64,000 nt of DNA, taken from Bacteroidota bacterium. Lineage in GTDB: Bacteria > Bacteroidota > Ignavibacteria > OLB7. The stretch covers positions 1-64,000 of the forward strand of contig JAFDZV010000005.1 of NCBI GenBank assembly GCA_018266795.1, given 5' to 3'. The translations under genes were made by a program, and so were the position numbers. Below the pieces are notes generated by a model, which worked only from the letters and a program-made list of their open reading frames with translations, searched no databases and was not told the DNA's origin. This document shows, piece by piece, positions 18,801 to 24,874 of the stretch (positions are counted from its first letter, which is position 1; every line of letters begins with the position of its first letter).

Positions 18801-20940
18801 GCGATGCCGCCCACGTATTTCCGGAACGGTTGAAGCAGACGTGCACGCCATCCTCGCCGATGTAGAGCACGTCCGTGGTTCCGGAGCCGTCGATGTCCGA
18901 GAGGCGCACCCGGCGCGGATCGAAACGCTCGTCGTCTGTGAAACGCGGCGCGTTGTCCATGCTCACCTTCGCACCGAAGTGGCCGTAGCCGCGGTTGGGC
19001 CAGTAGCATATCTCACCATTGCGCACGCGCACGATATCGGTGAGGCCGTCGCCCGACATGTCCGCCAGGAATATCGTCTGCGTTCCGTCCGCGATCACAA
19101 CCGTAGGCCCGCGCTCCTCGTCCCACGGCGTCGGAACCGTCATCGCCTCGCCGAACCCGCTCTCGCCCAGCGATTGGTGCCACGTGAACACTCCCTCCTC
19201 GGTGATCAGTGCGTCGGCAAGGCCGTCGCCGGTGAGATCGATGAAGCGGAGGTTCGCGTCGGACCAGTTGATCTCCGGCAGCGATGGGAAGTTCATCAGC
19301 GGCGACCACGCATCGTCCGTGGTCCGTTCGAAGAATCCGGGTGTTGCATCGTCCAGCAGTACCAGATCCAGCTGGCCGTCGCCGGCAAGATCCATCAGGT
19401 GCATGTGGCTGCCGAGTTCGGAGCGGGAGGGAAGTGTCGGCACTCCCTCCTGTGCGCCGAACTTCGCCCGCGCAATCCGGCTGCCGTCCGGTTGGGTCAC
19501 CAGGTTGATCGGGCTCAGGTTGCGGTGGTACTCCCAGGCGCCGCCGGTGTCCGTGAGCATGCCGGAGAGTCCCTCGCCGTCCAGGTCCACCCATTGATAG
19601 CGGGAACCGTCCAGTCCCTCGGGGAGGTTTGCCATGCTCTCCGCATCGAGCGTGAATACATCCGGCTGAACAACCGGCCTGCTGTATTCGAACTCCGCCG
19701 GCGGCATCGACCTTGCGACATAGCCGCCGAAGCCGTCGCGCGTGTATCCGGTCTGTGTGGCGGACTCGAGGAACGTGTAGATCGGATTCGCCGGATCCGA
19801 AGGATTCGTCTCGTCGGAGTAGGTGAAGTCCGTGCTGCGCACCAGGCAGTCGAGGCCGACATTCGGCTCGCCGGCAAAATGATGGAACATCAACACGCGA
19901 CGGCAGCGGCGATAGGTGCGCACCTCGAAACCGGAGCGATAAGTGGAGAACGGATCGGGGCGCAGCGTCCATGGGCGATCGGGCGCGGGGAGCGGCGAGG
20001 CGAGCGGATGGTCGCCATAGTCCAGCACCACCTCGAAATGCCAGGCCGTTGGAAGCGCCGGGTCCGAACCGCCTGCCCCCCAGTCCGCAAACCAGGGAAC
20101 ACTGTTGCCGTAGCGAATGTGTTTCAGGTAACGCTGCACCCCGCGCGTGGCGTTGGTACGGTTCGCCTCGTGTGCAAGCGCATGGTTGATGCCGGCGCCA
20201 TCCTCGGCTGCGTATTCGTATACCGCAATGTTTCCCTTGTCGTCGAACGTGCGGCAGATCAGCCAGGAGAAAATCTTCGTGGGATCGTCCGGGTCCGCGA
20301 TGCGGCTGTTCGCATCGTAGCCGAAGAGCGTTGTGATGTTGTCGCGGGTGATCGTGCGGAAGTGGCTCTGCCCCGTGGCGACGGCGGTCCACCGTTCGAT
20401 CCGCGCGAACAGGCCCTCGACGCGCGGCCGGTAGGGAGTGATCGTATAGGCGAGGCCGTGCACCGTCCTGTTCAGAACGACGCGTGCGCCGTTGTTGTCC
20501 AGCACCGGCACCAGATCCTCGGCGCCGGAGATGATGAAGATGTCGGACTCGCCGGCGTCCACATAGCGGGGAAGCCCCTTGTCCGTCTTGCGGGAAATTG
20601 CCGGAAGCCCCATGCTCCATCCGAAGCCGAAGATGCCGTTGCCGGCGCCGGAGTCGTAGGAGATGTTGAATTTCGGTCCGAAGCCGGAGCGTCCGGGGCT
20701 CGAAGCCACCGGGATCGTCAGCGAGCCGGTGCCGGTTGCGGGGTTCACGCCGAATTTTTCGCCGATGCCACGGATCGCGCCGCCCCCTTTCGGGAGGGAA
20801 ATTGTGGGGACGGAAAAAGGTGCTTTCCGTTGCGACGCACCTTTTCCGGATGGCGATTTCGATTCCGCATGCGAATGGTCGGCCGCGGCTGCATGGCGAC
20901 CGGCAGCGCGGCCCTGATGGTTATTCTCGTTGTTCGGCAT
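12868..20940 (-). CDS. TcB-TcC fusion cocoon protein with candidate JAMM-like effector C-terminus, operon 1
   Basis: 2690 residues. After a low-complexity start comes the SpvB-like N-terminus (about residues 45-300, SLPKGGGAIRGIGEKF, then GNGIFGFGWSMGLPAI), the TcB beta-propeller/FG-GAP part (near 620-660, FLADMSGDGLTDIVRVR), and Rhs/YD repeats building the cocoon. The Rhs core end is GARYYAPWLGRWTSCDPLG to DPSGL at about residue 2318, where TcC proteins self-cleave. The remaining 373 residues are the effector arm: a Gly/Ala/Val-rich, then Lys/Ala-rich linker of about 200 residues, and a final domain with HVAHTHPVYVSEESHFAID. ATG 20940 (MPNNE) is chosen because the operon 2 paralogue has the same RNATMPNNE context; an earlier in-frame start exists at 21045. 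The stop codon overlaps the next gene. Confidence 0.9.
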   Translation of the reverse strand: MPNNENNHQGRAAGRHAAAADHSHAESKSPSGKGASQRKAPFSVPTISLPKGGGAIRGIGEKFGVNPATGTGSLTIPVASSPGRSGFGPKFNISYDSGAGNGIFGFGWSMGLPAISRKTDKGLPRYVDAGESDIFIISGAEDLVPVLDNNGARVVLNRTVHGLAYTITPYRPRVEGLFARIERWTAVATGQSHFRTITRDNITTLFGYDANSRIADPDDPTKIFSWLICRTFDDKGNIAVYEYAAEDGAGINHALAHEANRTNATRGVQRYLKHIRYGNSVPWFADWGAGGSDPALPTAWHFEVVLDYGDHPLASPLPAPDRPWTLRPDPFSTYRSGFEVRTYRRCRRVLMFHHFAGEPNVGLDCLVRSTDFTYSDETNPSDPANPIYTFLESATQTGYTRDGFGGYVARSMPPAEFEYSRPVVQPDVFTLDAESMANLPEGLDGSRYQWVDLDGEGLSGMLTDTGGAWEYHRNLSPINLVTQPDGSRIARAKFGAQEGVPTLPSRSELGSHMHLMDLAGDGQLDLVLLDDATPGFFERTTDDAWSPLMNFPSLPEINWSDANLRFIDLTGDGLADALITEEGVFTWHQSLGESGFGEAMTVPTPWDEERGPTVVIADGTQTIFLADMSGDGLTDIVRVRNGEICYWPNRGYGHFGAKVSMDNAPRFTDDERFDPRRVRLSDIDGSGTTDVLYIGEDGVHVCFNRSGNTWAASQTIAVLPTADPLSSVQVFDLLGNGTACLVWSSPLPANTQRPLVYVDLMGGQKPHLMISSRNNLGAETRVHYAPSTKFYLQDRMAGTPWVTRLPHLVYVVERVETFDFVGRSRFVTRYAYHHGHYDGYEREFRGFGMVEQWDTEEHRDDTAFPEAEATNWDDISWAPPVHTKTWFHTGAFAEAGNVSRQYEDEYWAEPSTRGSSQVNILAREALLLPDTVMPTGLTPDEMREAYRSLKGSTLRTEVYAQDGAPQSEHPYTVTEQNLSVRLVQPMGINQHAVFLTYSRETIHYHYERNPADPRITHDMALAADDFGNVLQSVSIGYGRRAGYSAPEPLLSNMFQTMLAHDQARMHIGATEHAFTAAVNQPWDAVNFDVYRAPLSCEVITAELTGITPMAARFTFSEMATNWSTLWSGAHDIAYEEVSTPDIEGTGTPPGLARRIVGRSRTLYRRDDLTGLLALGALESHALPGESYQLALTSGLLTRVFGTRVNNAIMAEGGYVQLGGNDWWIPSGRIYLSPGDADTAVQELAAARAHFYSVRRAIDPFGAVSRVSYDAYDILAAVSTDALGNITTGDNDYRVLHPYRSTDPNGNSSEVAYDALGAVAGTAVYGKAGEGDSLAGFNPDLDDTTILAIRANPTNNPAATLGNATGRIVTDLFAYYRTRNQPSPDAPMVYTLTRVAHVNNLVAPAVTGFHHVFSYSDGMGHEIQQKAIAEPGPVPNVGPNVSPRWVGSGWTILNNKGNAVRKYEPFFSATHNFEFDSQIGESAVLFYDATDREVATLHPDNTFEKRVFDAWREAEWDQNDTVLISDPRADADVGNYFTRLLGNAPGAFTSWYDTRIGGAYGATAAEQAANQDAAQKAAAHAGTPPVSHFDALGRTCLGVADNGVVAGTDQRYATRTALDTESKPLALIDSRERRVVEYCVREAIIGGGGSFVYVAGYDLAGNPLYHNSMDAGERRVLHNVEGHTYRSWDSRGFTFRTLYDALERPTHIYVDRSGFGETLMERMFYGEKHSDATRNLKGRLFRHYDSAGRASFDRYDFKGNLLESGRQLAVHTPSNVSPPDVDRAPDWSPIATINDVPNLDVAGMDAAAASLLDPIDDFSASTLFDAMNRPIQMVTPHLAGGSPNVLQPLYNEANLLEALDVWIRQGAAPGGLLNPGTADVHAVTNVDYNAHGQRIQVDYGNGASTLYTFDARTLRVATITTTRPNANPNARTVQDLYYTYDPIGNITRLRDDADIQNVVFFRNQRVDPTASYTYDPLYRLTAATGREHLGLNGGGGLNAAQQTNNSDGFRMGIISPGDGNAVGTYTERYTYDSVGNLQTMVHQVASGGWTRSYTYNETSLVTPTEKSNRLSTTSLPGDPPGGPYSATYRYDAHGNMTRMPHLPEMTWDVMDRLQSSTRQVVGAGVPETTYYNYDADGERLRKVTYWQAGAGNTPGRKCERIYLGPFEIYREYDATGTTVMRERETLNVMLDHRRVLMVETRTVDVLNNDPAPAQMIRYQYGNHLSSAILELDENADVLSYEEYFPYGSTSYQAVRAGTDTPKRYRYTGKERDEENDLYYNGARYYAPWLGRWTSCDPLGVEDGPNVYLYVHCNPVAMSDPSGLWGWRDVAVVAAVVVVGTVVTVATAGLAGPVIAGAVASVGLSGAAATVATGVAVGAVAGAAGGAASELTRQVARGEKISGRAIAKAAVVGAAVGVVTGGVGALASTAKGAAAIAKASTAVKNSAVGKVAATATKAVTSAAKTAAKAPVVKQVVAATQTVAKVGTKALQTVEQASAKAGTKIAQSAFKEGTRGAAAASNATAARAAATPPSSTRAITRATPAPNPSGLVQTKFGDLSGSAKRIVRSLNESGSVGLGSGVKVKDLRAASEFIGKEIGVVQNTETGSLRGILGTEARVPGGALRPNEVHVAHTHPVYVSEESHFAIDIRNATHQTEAVVDWGGNITHFNKSGVVTNPANSPINAKGYIVGHR

Positions 20941-21143
20941 GGTGGCATTCCGGCACAGGAGAACCCGATGCGATCGATCTGGCATCGACCGATCCGCATG
21001 CTCCGCCCATGCCGTTGATTGCAGACAACGGCAATTGGAACACATGCAGAATGTGCATCCGGGATCACTACATGAATGTGGTGGTATTCATTGATTGCGG
21101 GTCAATCGGGCTGGGGGCACCTGACCCGCTCAAGGGACAGCTG

Positions 21144-21174
21144 CAAACATACATGCACGAGGTCCCGATGTCAA
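21144..21174 (-). promoter_or_regulatory. Promoter of Tc operon 1
   Basis: On the minus strand TTGACA (21174-21169) and TATGTTTG (21151-21144) are 17 bases apart. The second box fits the Bacteroidota -7 consensus TAnnTTTG exactly. The same pair with matching flanks (GATGTCAAG on the plus strand and TGCAAACATAC) is found upstream of operon 2 in otherwise diverged DNA. It would give a leader of about 200 bases before ATG 20940. Confidence 0.6.
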
Positions 21175-21636
21175 GACCCCGGCCATACGCGTCGGAATTA
21201 TTCCATTTCTCCGATATCACGATTCGCCGAGCGTGGTATTGCAGGCGGTGCGGTCCGGATGCGGGCAGCTCCGCCCGGCTGGAACCCGGCATTGGAGCGG
21301 TGTTGCGGTTTCGGGTGCTTCGGACGCATTGCTGCATGCGAATTATACAATTGGCGCACAATATCGTTCGATATATCGAGCGCGTTCTCCGTCGCCCGGC
21401 ATTTCGGGTATTTCCGGATTACGCGTGGAGCTACGTGGCGCCGGTAAATTGCCGGGTTTCTGCGCCGTGCTCGCCGGCGTCCAGGTATTTGCACCGGGCA
21501 CGTATTGCGCCCGGCTCGTCGATGGCCGGAGGATGCTTCGGGTTCGCGCCGCGCCGGCAGGACTCCTCCGGTGCCCCATGCTCCAATCGCCCGACTCTCC
21601 GTATGCTTGCGCCTGCCTCCACTTTTTTCGTGGCGA
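21175..21636. other. Intergenic region with no recognised gene
   Basis: About 460 bases between the Tc operon 1 promoter and the ECF42-type promoter. Open frames here have no recognisable product. An AT-richer patch around 21195-21230 lies upstream of the Tc promoter and partly resembles the corresponding position upstream of operon 2 (AATTATTC and GATATCAC on the plus strand). Confidence 0.4.
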
Positions 21637-21663
21637 TGTCCAAACCGTGGAAGCCCGAACGTC
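21637..21663 (+). promoter_or_regulatory. Possible ECF42-type promoter
   Basis: TGTCCA (21637-21642) and CGTC (21660-21663) are separated by 17 bases, 47 bases before the YCII gene. ECF42 sigma factors are reported to use a TGTCGA-like -35 and a CG(A/T)C -10, so this fits with one mismatch. It implies autoregulation of the module by the sigma factor at 22733-24043. Confidence 0.45.
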
Positions 21664-21710
21664 ATTCCGATGGTGGTGCATTCAGCCCGCCGACAATACG
21701 GAGATATCAC

Positions 21711-22064
21711 ATGCAGTACATTCTCATGCTCTACGTGCAGGAGTCCGGATGGACGGCCCTCACGCCGGAGCAGCAGCAGCAGGGGATGGCGGCCTACGAG
21801 GCCTACATCCAGGCGCTCGATTCCGCGGGCGTCTTCAGGGGAACCAACCGATTGCAGGCGAGCGCAATCGCAACAACCGTGCGTATCAACGATGGCGCGC
21901 CGGAGGTGCTGGACGGTCCGTACGCGGACACGAAGGAGCAGCTCGGGGGCTACTTCATCATCGAGGTCCCTGATCTCGATGCGGCCATCTCATGGGCCGC
22001 ACGCTGCCCAACTGCGAGCCATGGTGTAGTTGAGGTGCGCCCGCTCCGGGCGCGGCCGGAATAG
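21711..22064 (+). CDS. YCII/DGPF-domain protein
   Basis: A 117-residue protein of the YCII-related (DGPF) family: MQYILMLYVQESG at the start, the family motif LDGPYADTKEQLGGYFIIEVPDLDAAISWAARCP in the second half. ATG 21711 follows GGAG at eight bases; longer in-frame frames upstream are not supported. The family has a ferredoxin-like fold and a conserved His/Asp pair in some members, but its reaction is not established. It is the classic partner of ECF42 sigma factors, one of which is encoded two genes downstream, and it carries the predicted sigma-dependent promoter. Confidence 0.85.
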   Translation: MQYILMLYVQESGWTALTPEQQQQGMAAYEAYIQALDSAGVFRGTNRLQASAIATTVRINDGAPEVLDGPYADTKEQLGGYFIIEVPDLDAAISWAARCPTASHGVVEVRPLRARPE

Positions 22065-22175
22065 TTGTCGGCGTTCGGTGAACGGCAGACGGTGCGATGC
22101 ACGAATGTTCCTTCAACCTGCGCTGCGGTCCATCGGCATCTGAACAGAGGCAGATCAATAACGGGAGTTTACTAC

Positions 22176-22736
22176 ATGCGCAATCTTGTTGCGTTCTTTC
22201 AGGCGACATTGGATGGCTACGTTGCCGGCCCGGGCGGCGACCTCGGTTGGGCTCACAGCGACGATCCGGAGTTCCAGGAATTCGTGCAGGGGAATGCAAG
22301 GTCCGGCGGCATGCTGCTGTTCGGCCGCCGCACCTATCAGATGATGTCCGGCTTCTGGCCGACGCCGATGGCGATGGAGCGCGATCCCATCGTGGCGGAG
22401 CGGATGAACGCGCTCCCCAAGGTTGTCTTCTCACGAACGCTGGATGAGGCAACGTGGAACAACACCACGCTGGTGAAGGGAGATCTTGCAACGGAGGTGC
22501 GTGCGATGAAGAGCCGGCCCGGCGAGCACATGGCGATTCTCGGCAGCGTGAGCATCGTGGCGCAGCTTGCACAGGCCGGACTGATCGATGAATATCAGGT
22601 GGTGGTGAACCCGATCGTGCTCGGTTCCGGTCTGCGGATGTTCGAAGGCATCGAAACCCGGCTGCACCTGAAGCTCGTGTCGGAGCGGACGTTCCGCAAC
22701 GGCAACGTGCTTCTGATCTACAACCCTGCGCCATGA
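22176..22736 (+). CDS. Dihydrofolate-reductase-like (RibD C-terminal) protein
   Basis: 186 residues with the DHFR/RibD C-terminal fold: N-terminal strand and loop MRNLVAFFQATLDGYVAGPGGDLGW, the FGRRTYQMM helix, VVFSRTLD, and the nucleotide-binding segment HMAILGSVSIVAQLAQAGLIDEY followed by NPIVLGSGLRMF. Such stand-alone proteins probably are NADPH-dependent reductases of unknown substrate. ATG 22176 has GGGAG eight bases upstream. Its stop overlaps the sigma-factor start by four bases (ATGA), so the two are probably co-translated and belong to the same ECF42 module. Confidence 0.85.
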   Translation: MRNLVAFFQATLDGYVAGPGGDLGWAHSDDPEFQEFVQGNARSGGMLLFGRRTYQMMSGFWPTPMAMERDPIVAERMNALPKVVFSRTLDEATWNNTTLVKGDLATEVRAMKSRPGEHMAILGSVSIVAQLAQAGLIDEYQVVVNPIVLGSGLRMFEGIETRLHLKLVSERTFRNGNVLLIYNPAP

Positions 22737-24043
22737 TCGGCGGGCTCGAGGAAGGCGGTTCCGGCGCTGGCGGCATCTCCGCCAATGGGGGTGCCATGGG
22801 CGGGCCTCCAGCCTACGGCACTGCGGAGGCCGTTGCTCGCCGCAGCTACGGAAAGCTGGTCGCCTTCCTCGCGGCCCGCACGCAGGACGTTGCCGCCGCG
22901 GAGGACGCGCTGGGCGATGCGTTCGCCGCGGCGCTTTCGCACTGGCCCCGGAGCGGCGTGCCCTCGAACCCGGAGGCATGGCTGCTCACGGTTGCCCGCC
23001 GGAAGATGATCGACACGGCGCGACGCGCACGCAATGGCGAGGCCGCCGCCGCCGAGCTGCAGCTTCTTGCCGGGCGGGGGGAATCCGCCGGTGCCGGTGC
23101 GGAAATACCGGATCATCGTCTTGCGCTGATGTTTGTCTGTGCGCACCCCGCGATCGACGCCGGCATACGCGCGCCGTTGATGCTGCAGACCGTGCTGGGA
23201 TTCGATGCGAAGATGATCGCGTCCGCCTTCCTGACTTCGCCGGCCGCGATGGGGAAGCGCCTGGTGCGCGCCAAGAACAAGATCCGGCAGGCCGGCATAC
23301 CGTTCGCCGTACCGGGGCGCGAGGAGCTTGCGGTGCGGCTGGGGGCGGTGCTGGATGCCATCTACGCCGCGTTCGCCGAAGGCTGGAGCATCCCAGATGG
23401 AACCGACCTGGCGCGCCGCGATCTGGCGGAGGAGGCGCTCTTCCTCGGCCGGCTGGTTGCCGGGTTGCTGCCTGATCAGCCGGAGGCGCTGGGCCTGCTT
23501 GCGTTGATGCTGCATGCGGAGGCACGGCGGCCGGCGCGGCGCGATGAGGAAGGGGAGTACGTTCCGTTCGCCGCGCAGGATACCGCGAGATGGGATTGGC
23601 AGATGATCGGATTGGCGGAGCGGCTGCTTCTGCATGCCAGCACGCTCGGCAGCATCGGCCGCTACCAGTTGGAGGGGGCGCTCCAGTCCGCGCATGTGCA
23701 CCGGCGGCGTACGGGGGAGGGGAACTGGCCGATGGTGCTGCATCTGTACGATGCGTTGCACGCCCTCTCCTCCTCCCCCGTGGTGGCCGTGAATCGCGCG
23801 CTGGCGATTGCCGAAGTGGAAGGAGCTGTCGCTGCGCTCGAGGCACTGTATGCAGCAACTGCGGACGTGCGGCTTACGGAGTATCAGCCGTACTGGGCCG
23901 CGCGCGCGGAGATGCTGGCCCGAACCGGCGCGACCCCGGAGGCGTGCCATGCATATGAGGTGGCGATAGGTCTGGAGCGTGACCCTGCCGTCCGCCGCTT
24001 CCTGCAGCGCAGGCGTGAGGCGGTTGTATCGCGTTGCGAGTGA
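22733..24043 (+). CDS. ECF42-type RNA polymerase sigma factor with DUF6596-like C-terminus
   Basis: 436 residues. Region 2 of an ECF sigma factor is near residues 28-100 (YGKLVAFLAARTQDVAAAEDALGDAF, then PEAWLLTVARRKMIDTARR). Region 4 is around 140-185 (MLQTVLGFDAKMIASAFLTSPAAMGKRLVRAK). The long C-terminal extension is the TPR-like DUF6596 part (VPDQ-like AGLLPDQPEALGLLALMLHAEARR; VVAVNRALAIAEVEGAVAALEAL). ECF42 sigma factors lack an anti-sigma factor and usually pair with DGPF proteins, as here. The first 21 residues are Gly/Ala-rich and atypical; a start at ATG 22796 is possible, but the four-base overlap with the preceding gene favours 22733. Confidence 0.88.
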   Translation: MIGGLEEGGSGAGGISANGGAMGGPPAYGTAEAVARRSYGKLVAFLAARTQDVAAAEDALGDAFAAALSHWPRSGVPSNPEAWLLTVARRKMIDTARRARNGEAAAAELQLLAGRGESAGAGAEIPDHRLALMFVCAHPAIDAGIRAPLMLQTVLGFDAKMIASAFLTSPAAMGKRLVRAKNKIRQAGIPFAVPGREELAVRLGAVLDAIYAAFAEGWSIPDGTDLARRDLAEEALFLGRLVAGLLPDQPEALGLLALMLHAEARRPARRDEEGEYVPFAAQDTARWDWQMIGLAERLLLHASTLGSIGRYQLEGALQSAHVHRRRTGEGNWPMVLHLYDALHALSSSPVVAVNRALAIAEVEGAVAALEALYAATADVRLTEYQPYWAARAEMLARTGATPEACHAYEVAIGLERDPAVRRFLQRRREAVVSRCE

Positions 24044-24122
24044 TTCCGAACATTCGAACACCCGCCGGTGCAAATCCATTCGCCCCCTCCGTCCACGACT
24101 GGAATAAATCGGCGCAGGCAGA

Positions 24123-24235
24123 AGAACCCTTCCCGGCTCCCGTGAGAAGGGGAGAGACACAACCGGCCATCCCGTTGTCATCTCCCCCTCATTCCAACCC
24201 TCTCCCGGGCGCAGCGAAGGAAGGAGCAGTTGGCA
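24123..24235. repeat. Inverted CCCTTC/CTCTCCC-rich intergenic element
   Basis: The stretch holds a purine-rich GAAGGGGAGAGAC block (24156-24166 region) facing a pyrimidine-rich TCTCCCCCTC...CCCTCTCCC block about 30-40 bases later, able to fold into an imperfect stem. Such CTCTCCC-rich inverted elements are common dispersed intergenic repeats in GC-rich genomes. No second copy was recognised in this window. It lies between the convergent ECF42 sigma gene and the decarboxylase-like gene and may end transcription from both sides. Confidence 0.3.
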
Positions 24236-24296
24236 CACCACCGCTCGTGTTTCGGATCCGCACTCAACAACCCCGTCCCGATCTCCACTCCGGATA

Positions 24297-24755
24297 CTAT
24301 CCTTCCCACGAACCGGCGGGTTGCCGTACGGTGACGTTGAGCCGGTTGAAGACGTTGGTTGTTGCGATCCAGAGGATCAGTCCGGCGAGAGCCTTTTCGT
24401 CATAGTGCCTCCGGGCCTCCTCCCAGATCTCATCGGGAACGGCATCGGAGCGGTCGGCGAGCCGTGTAACCGCCTCCGTCAATGCAAGCGCCGCTCGCTC
24501 CGCGTCCGTGAAGTACGGCGCTTCGCGCCAGGCCGCCACCGCGAACAATCGCCTGTCCGTTTCCCCGGCCTTCTGCGCACGCCGTGTCCCGATGTCGACG
24601 CAGGCGCTGCATCCGTTGATCTGGCTGGCGCGCAGGTGTGCCAGGTCCATGGTGAGCGATGGCACACCCCCCTGCTCCGATGCGGCCTTCAATGCAAGGA
24701 TTGCCTGCAGTGCATCGGGGATGACAAGTGCCGGATTGGCCATTCGTGCTTGCAT
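24297..24755 (-). CDS. Carboxymuconolactone decarboxylase / AhpD-like protein
   Basis: 152 residues of the all-helical AhpD/CMD family, whose members use a CxxC-(x)-H active site for peroxide or thiol redox chemistry. The CxxC is visible as NGCSACVDIGTRR (Cys49, Cys52). The His that normally follows (usually CVDLH or CIDMH) is replaced by Gly56, encoded by GGG, so classical proton relay may be impaired. The rest is typical: AGETDRRLFAVAAWREAPYFTDAERAALALTEAVTRL and a C-terminal IATTNVFNRLNV helix. ATG 24755 follows AGAGGA. It is divergent from an ECF41 sigma gene, the standard partner arrangement for this family, and has its own ECF41-type promoter. Confidence 0.9.
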   Translation of the reverse strand: MQARMANPALVIPDALQAILALKAASEQGGVPSLTMDLAHLRASQINGCSACVDIGTRRAQKAGETDRRLFAVAAWREAPYFTDAERAALALTEAVTRLADRSDAVPDEIWEEARRHYDEKALAGLILWIATTNVFNRLNVTVRQPAGSWEG

Positions 24756-24811
24756 GATCGTTGTCCTCTGTATGTTCTTCTGATGTTGCTGTTGAAGCGC
24801 GAGCCGGATGC

Positions 24812-24838
24812 TGTCACATCGGCCCGGTTTCGTTCGTC
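24812..24838 (+). promoter_or_regulatory. ECF41-type promoter of the sigma-factor gene
   Basis: TGTCACA (24812-24818), exactly 16 bases, then CGTC (24835-24838): a perfect match to the published ECF41 consensus TGTCACA-N16-CGTC. It lies 36 bases before the sigma gene start, implying positive autoregulation. Confidence 0.8.
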
Positions 24839-24846
24839 AGGGCCTT

Positions 24847-24873
24847 GACGAAACACAATCAGGAAATGTGACC
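24847..24873 (-). promoter_or_regulatory. ECF41-type promoter of the decarboxylase-like gene
   Basis: On the minus strand GGTCACA (24873-24867), 16 bases, then CGTC (24850-24847): one mismatch from the ECF41 consensus, pointing towards the gene at 24755. The -35 box abuts the start codon of the sigma gene, so the two divergent promoters nearly touch (8 bases between their -10 boxes). Confidence 0.75.
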
Positions 24874-24874
24874 G

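Noticed and set aside
18841..21018. A 725-codon plus-strand open frame
   Set aside because: Antisense to the TcB-TcC N-terminus; its paralogous position in operon 2 also gives antisense frames, which reflects codon bias and not a conserved gene.
20736..21710. N-terminal extension of the YCII frame upstream of 21711
   Set aside because: The open frame continues upstream, but the extension overlaps the TcB-TcC gene and shows no family similarity; ATG 21711 has a good ribosome binding site.
22718..24241. A 507-codon minus-strand open frame
   Set aside because: Mirror of the ECF42 sigma factor, whose domains on the plus strand are unambiguous.
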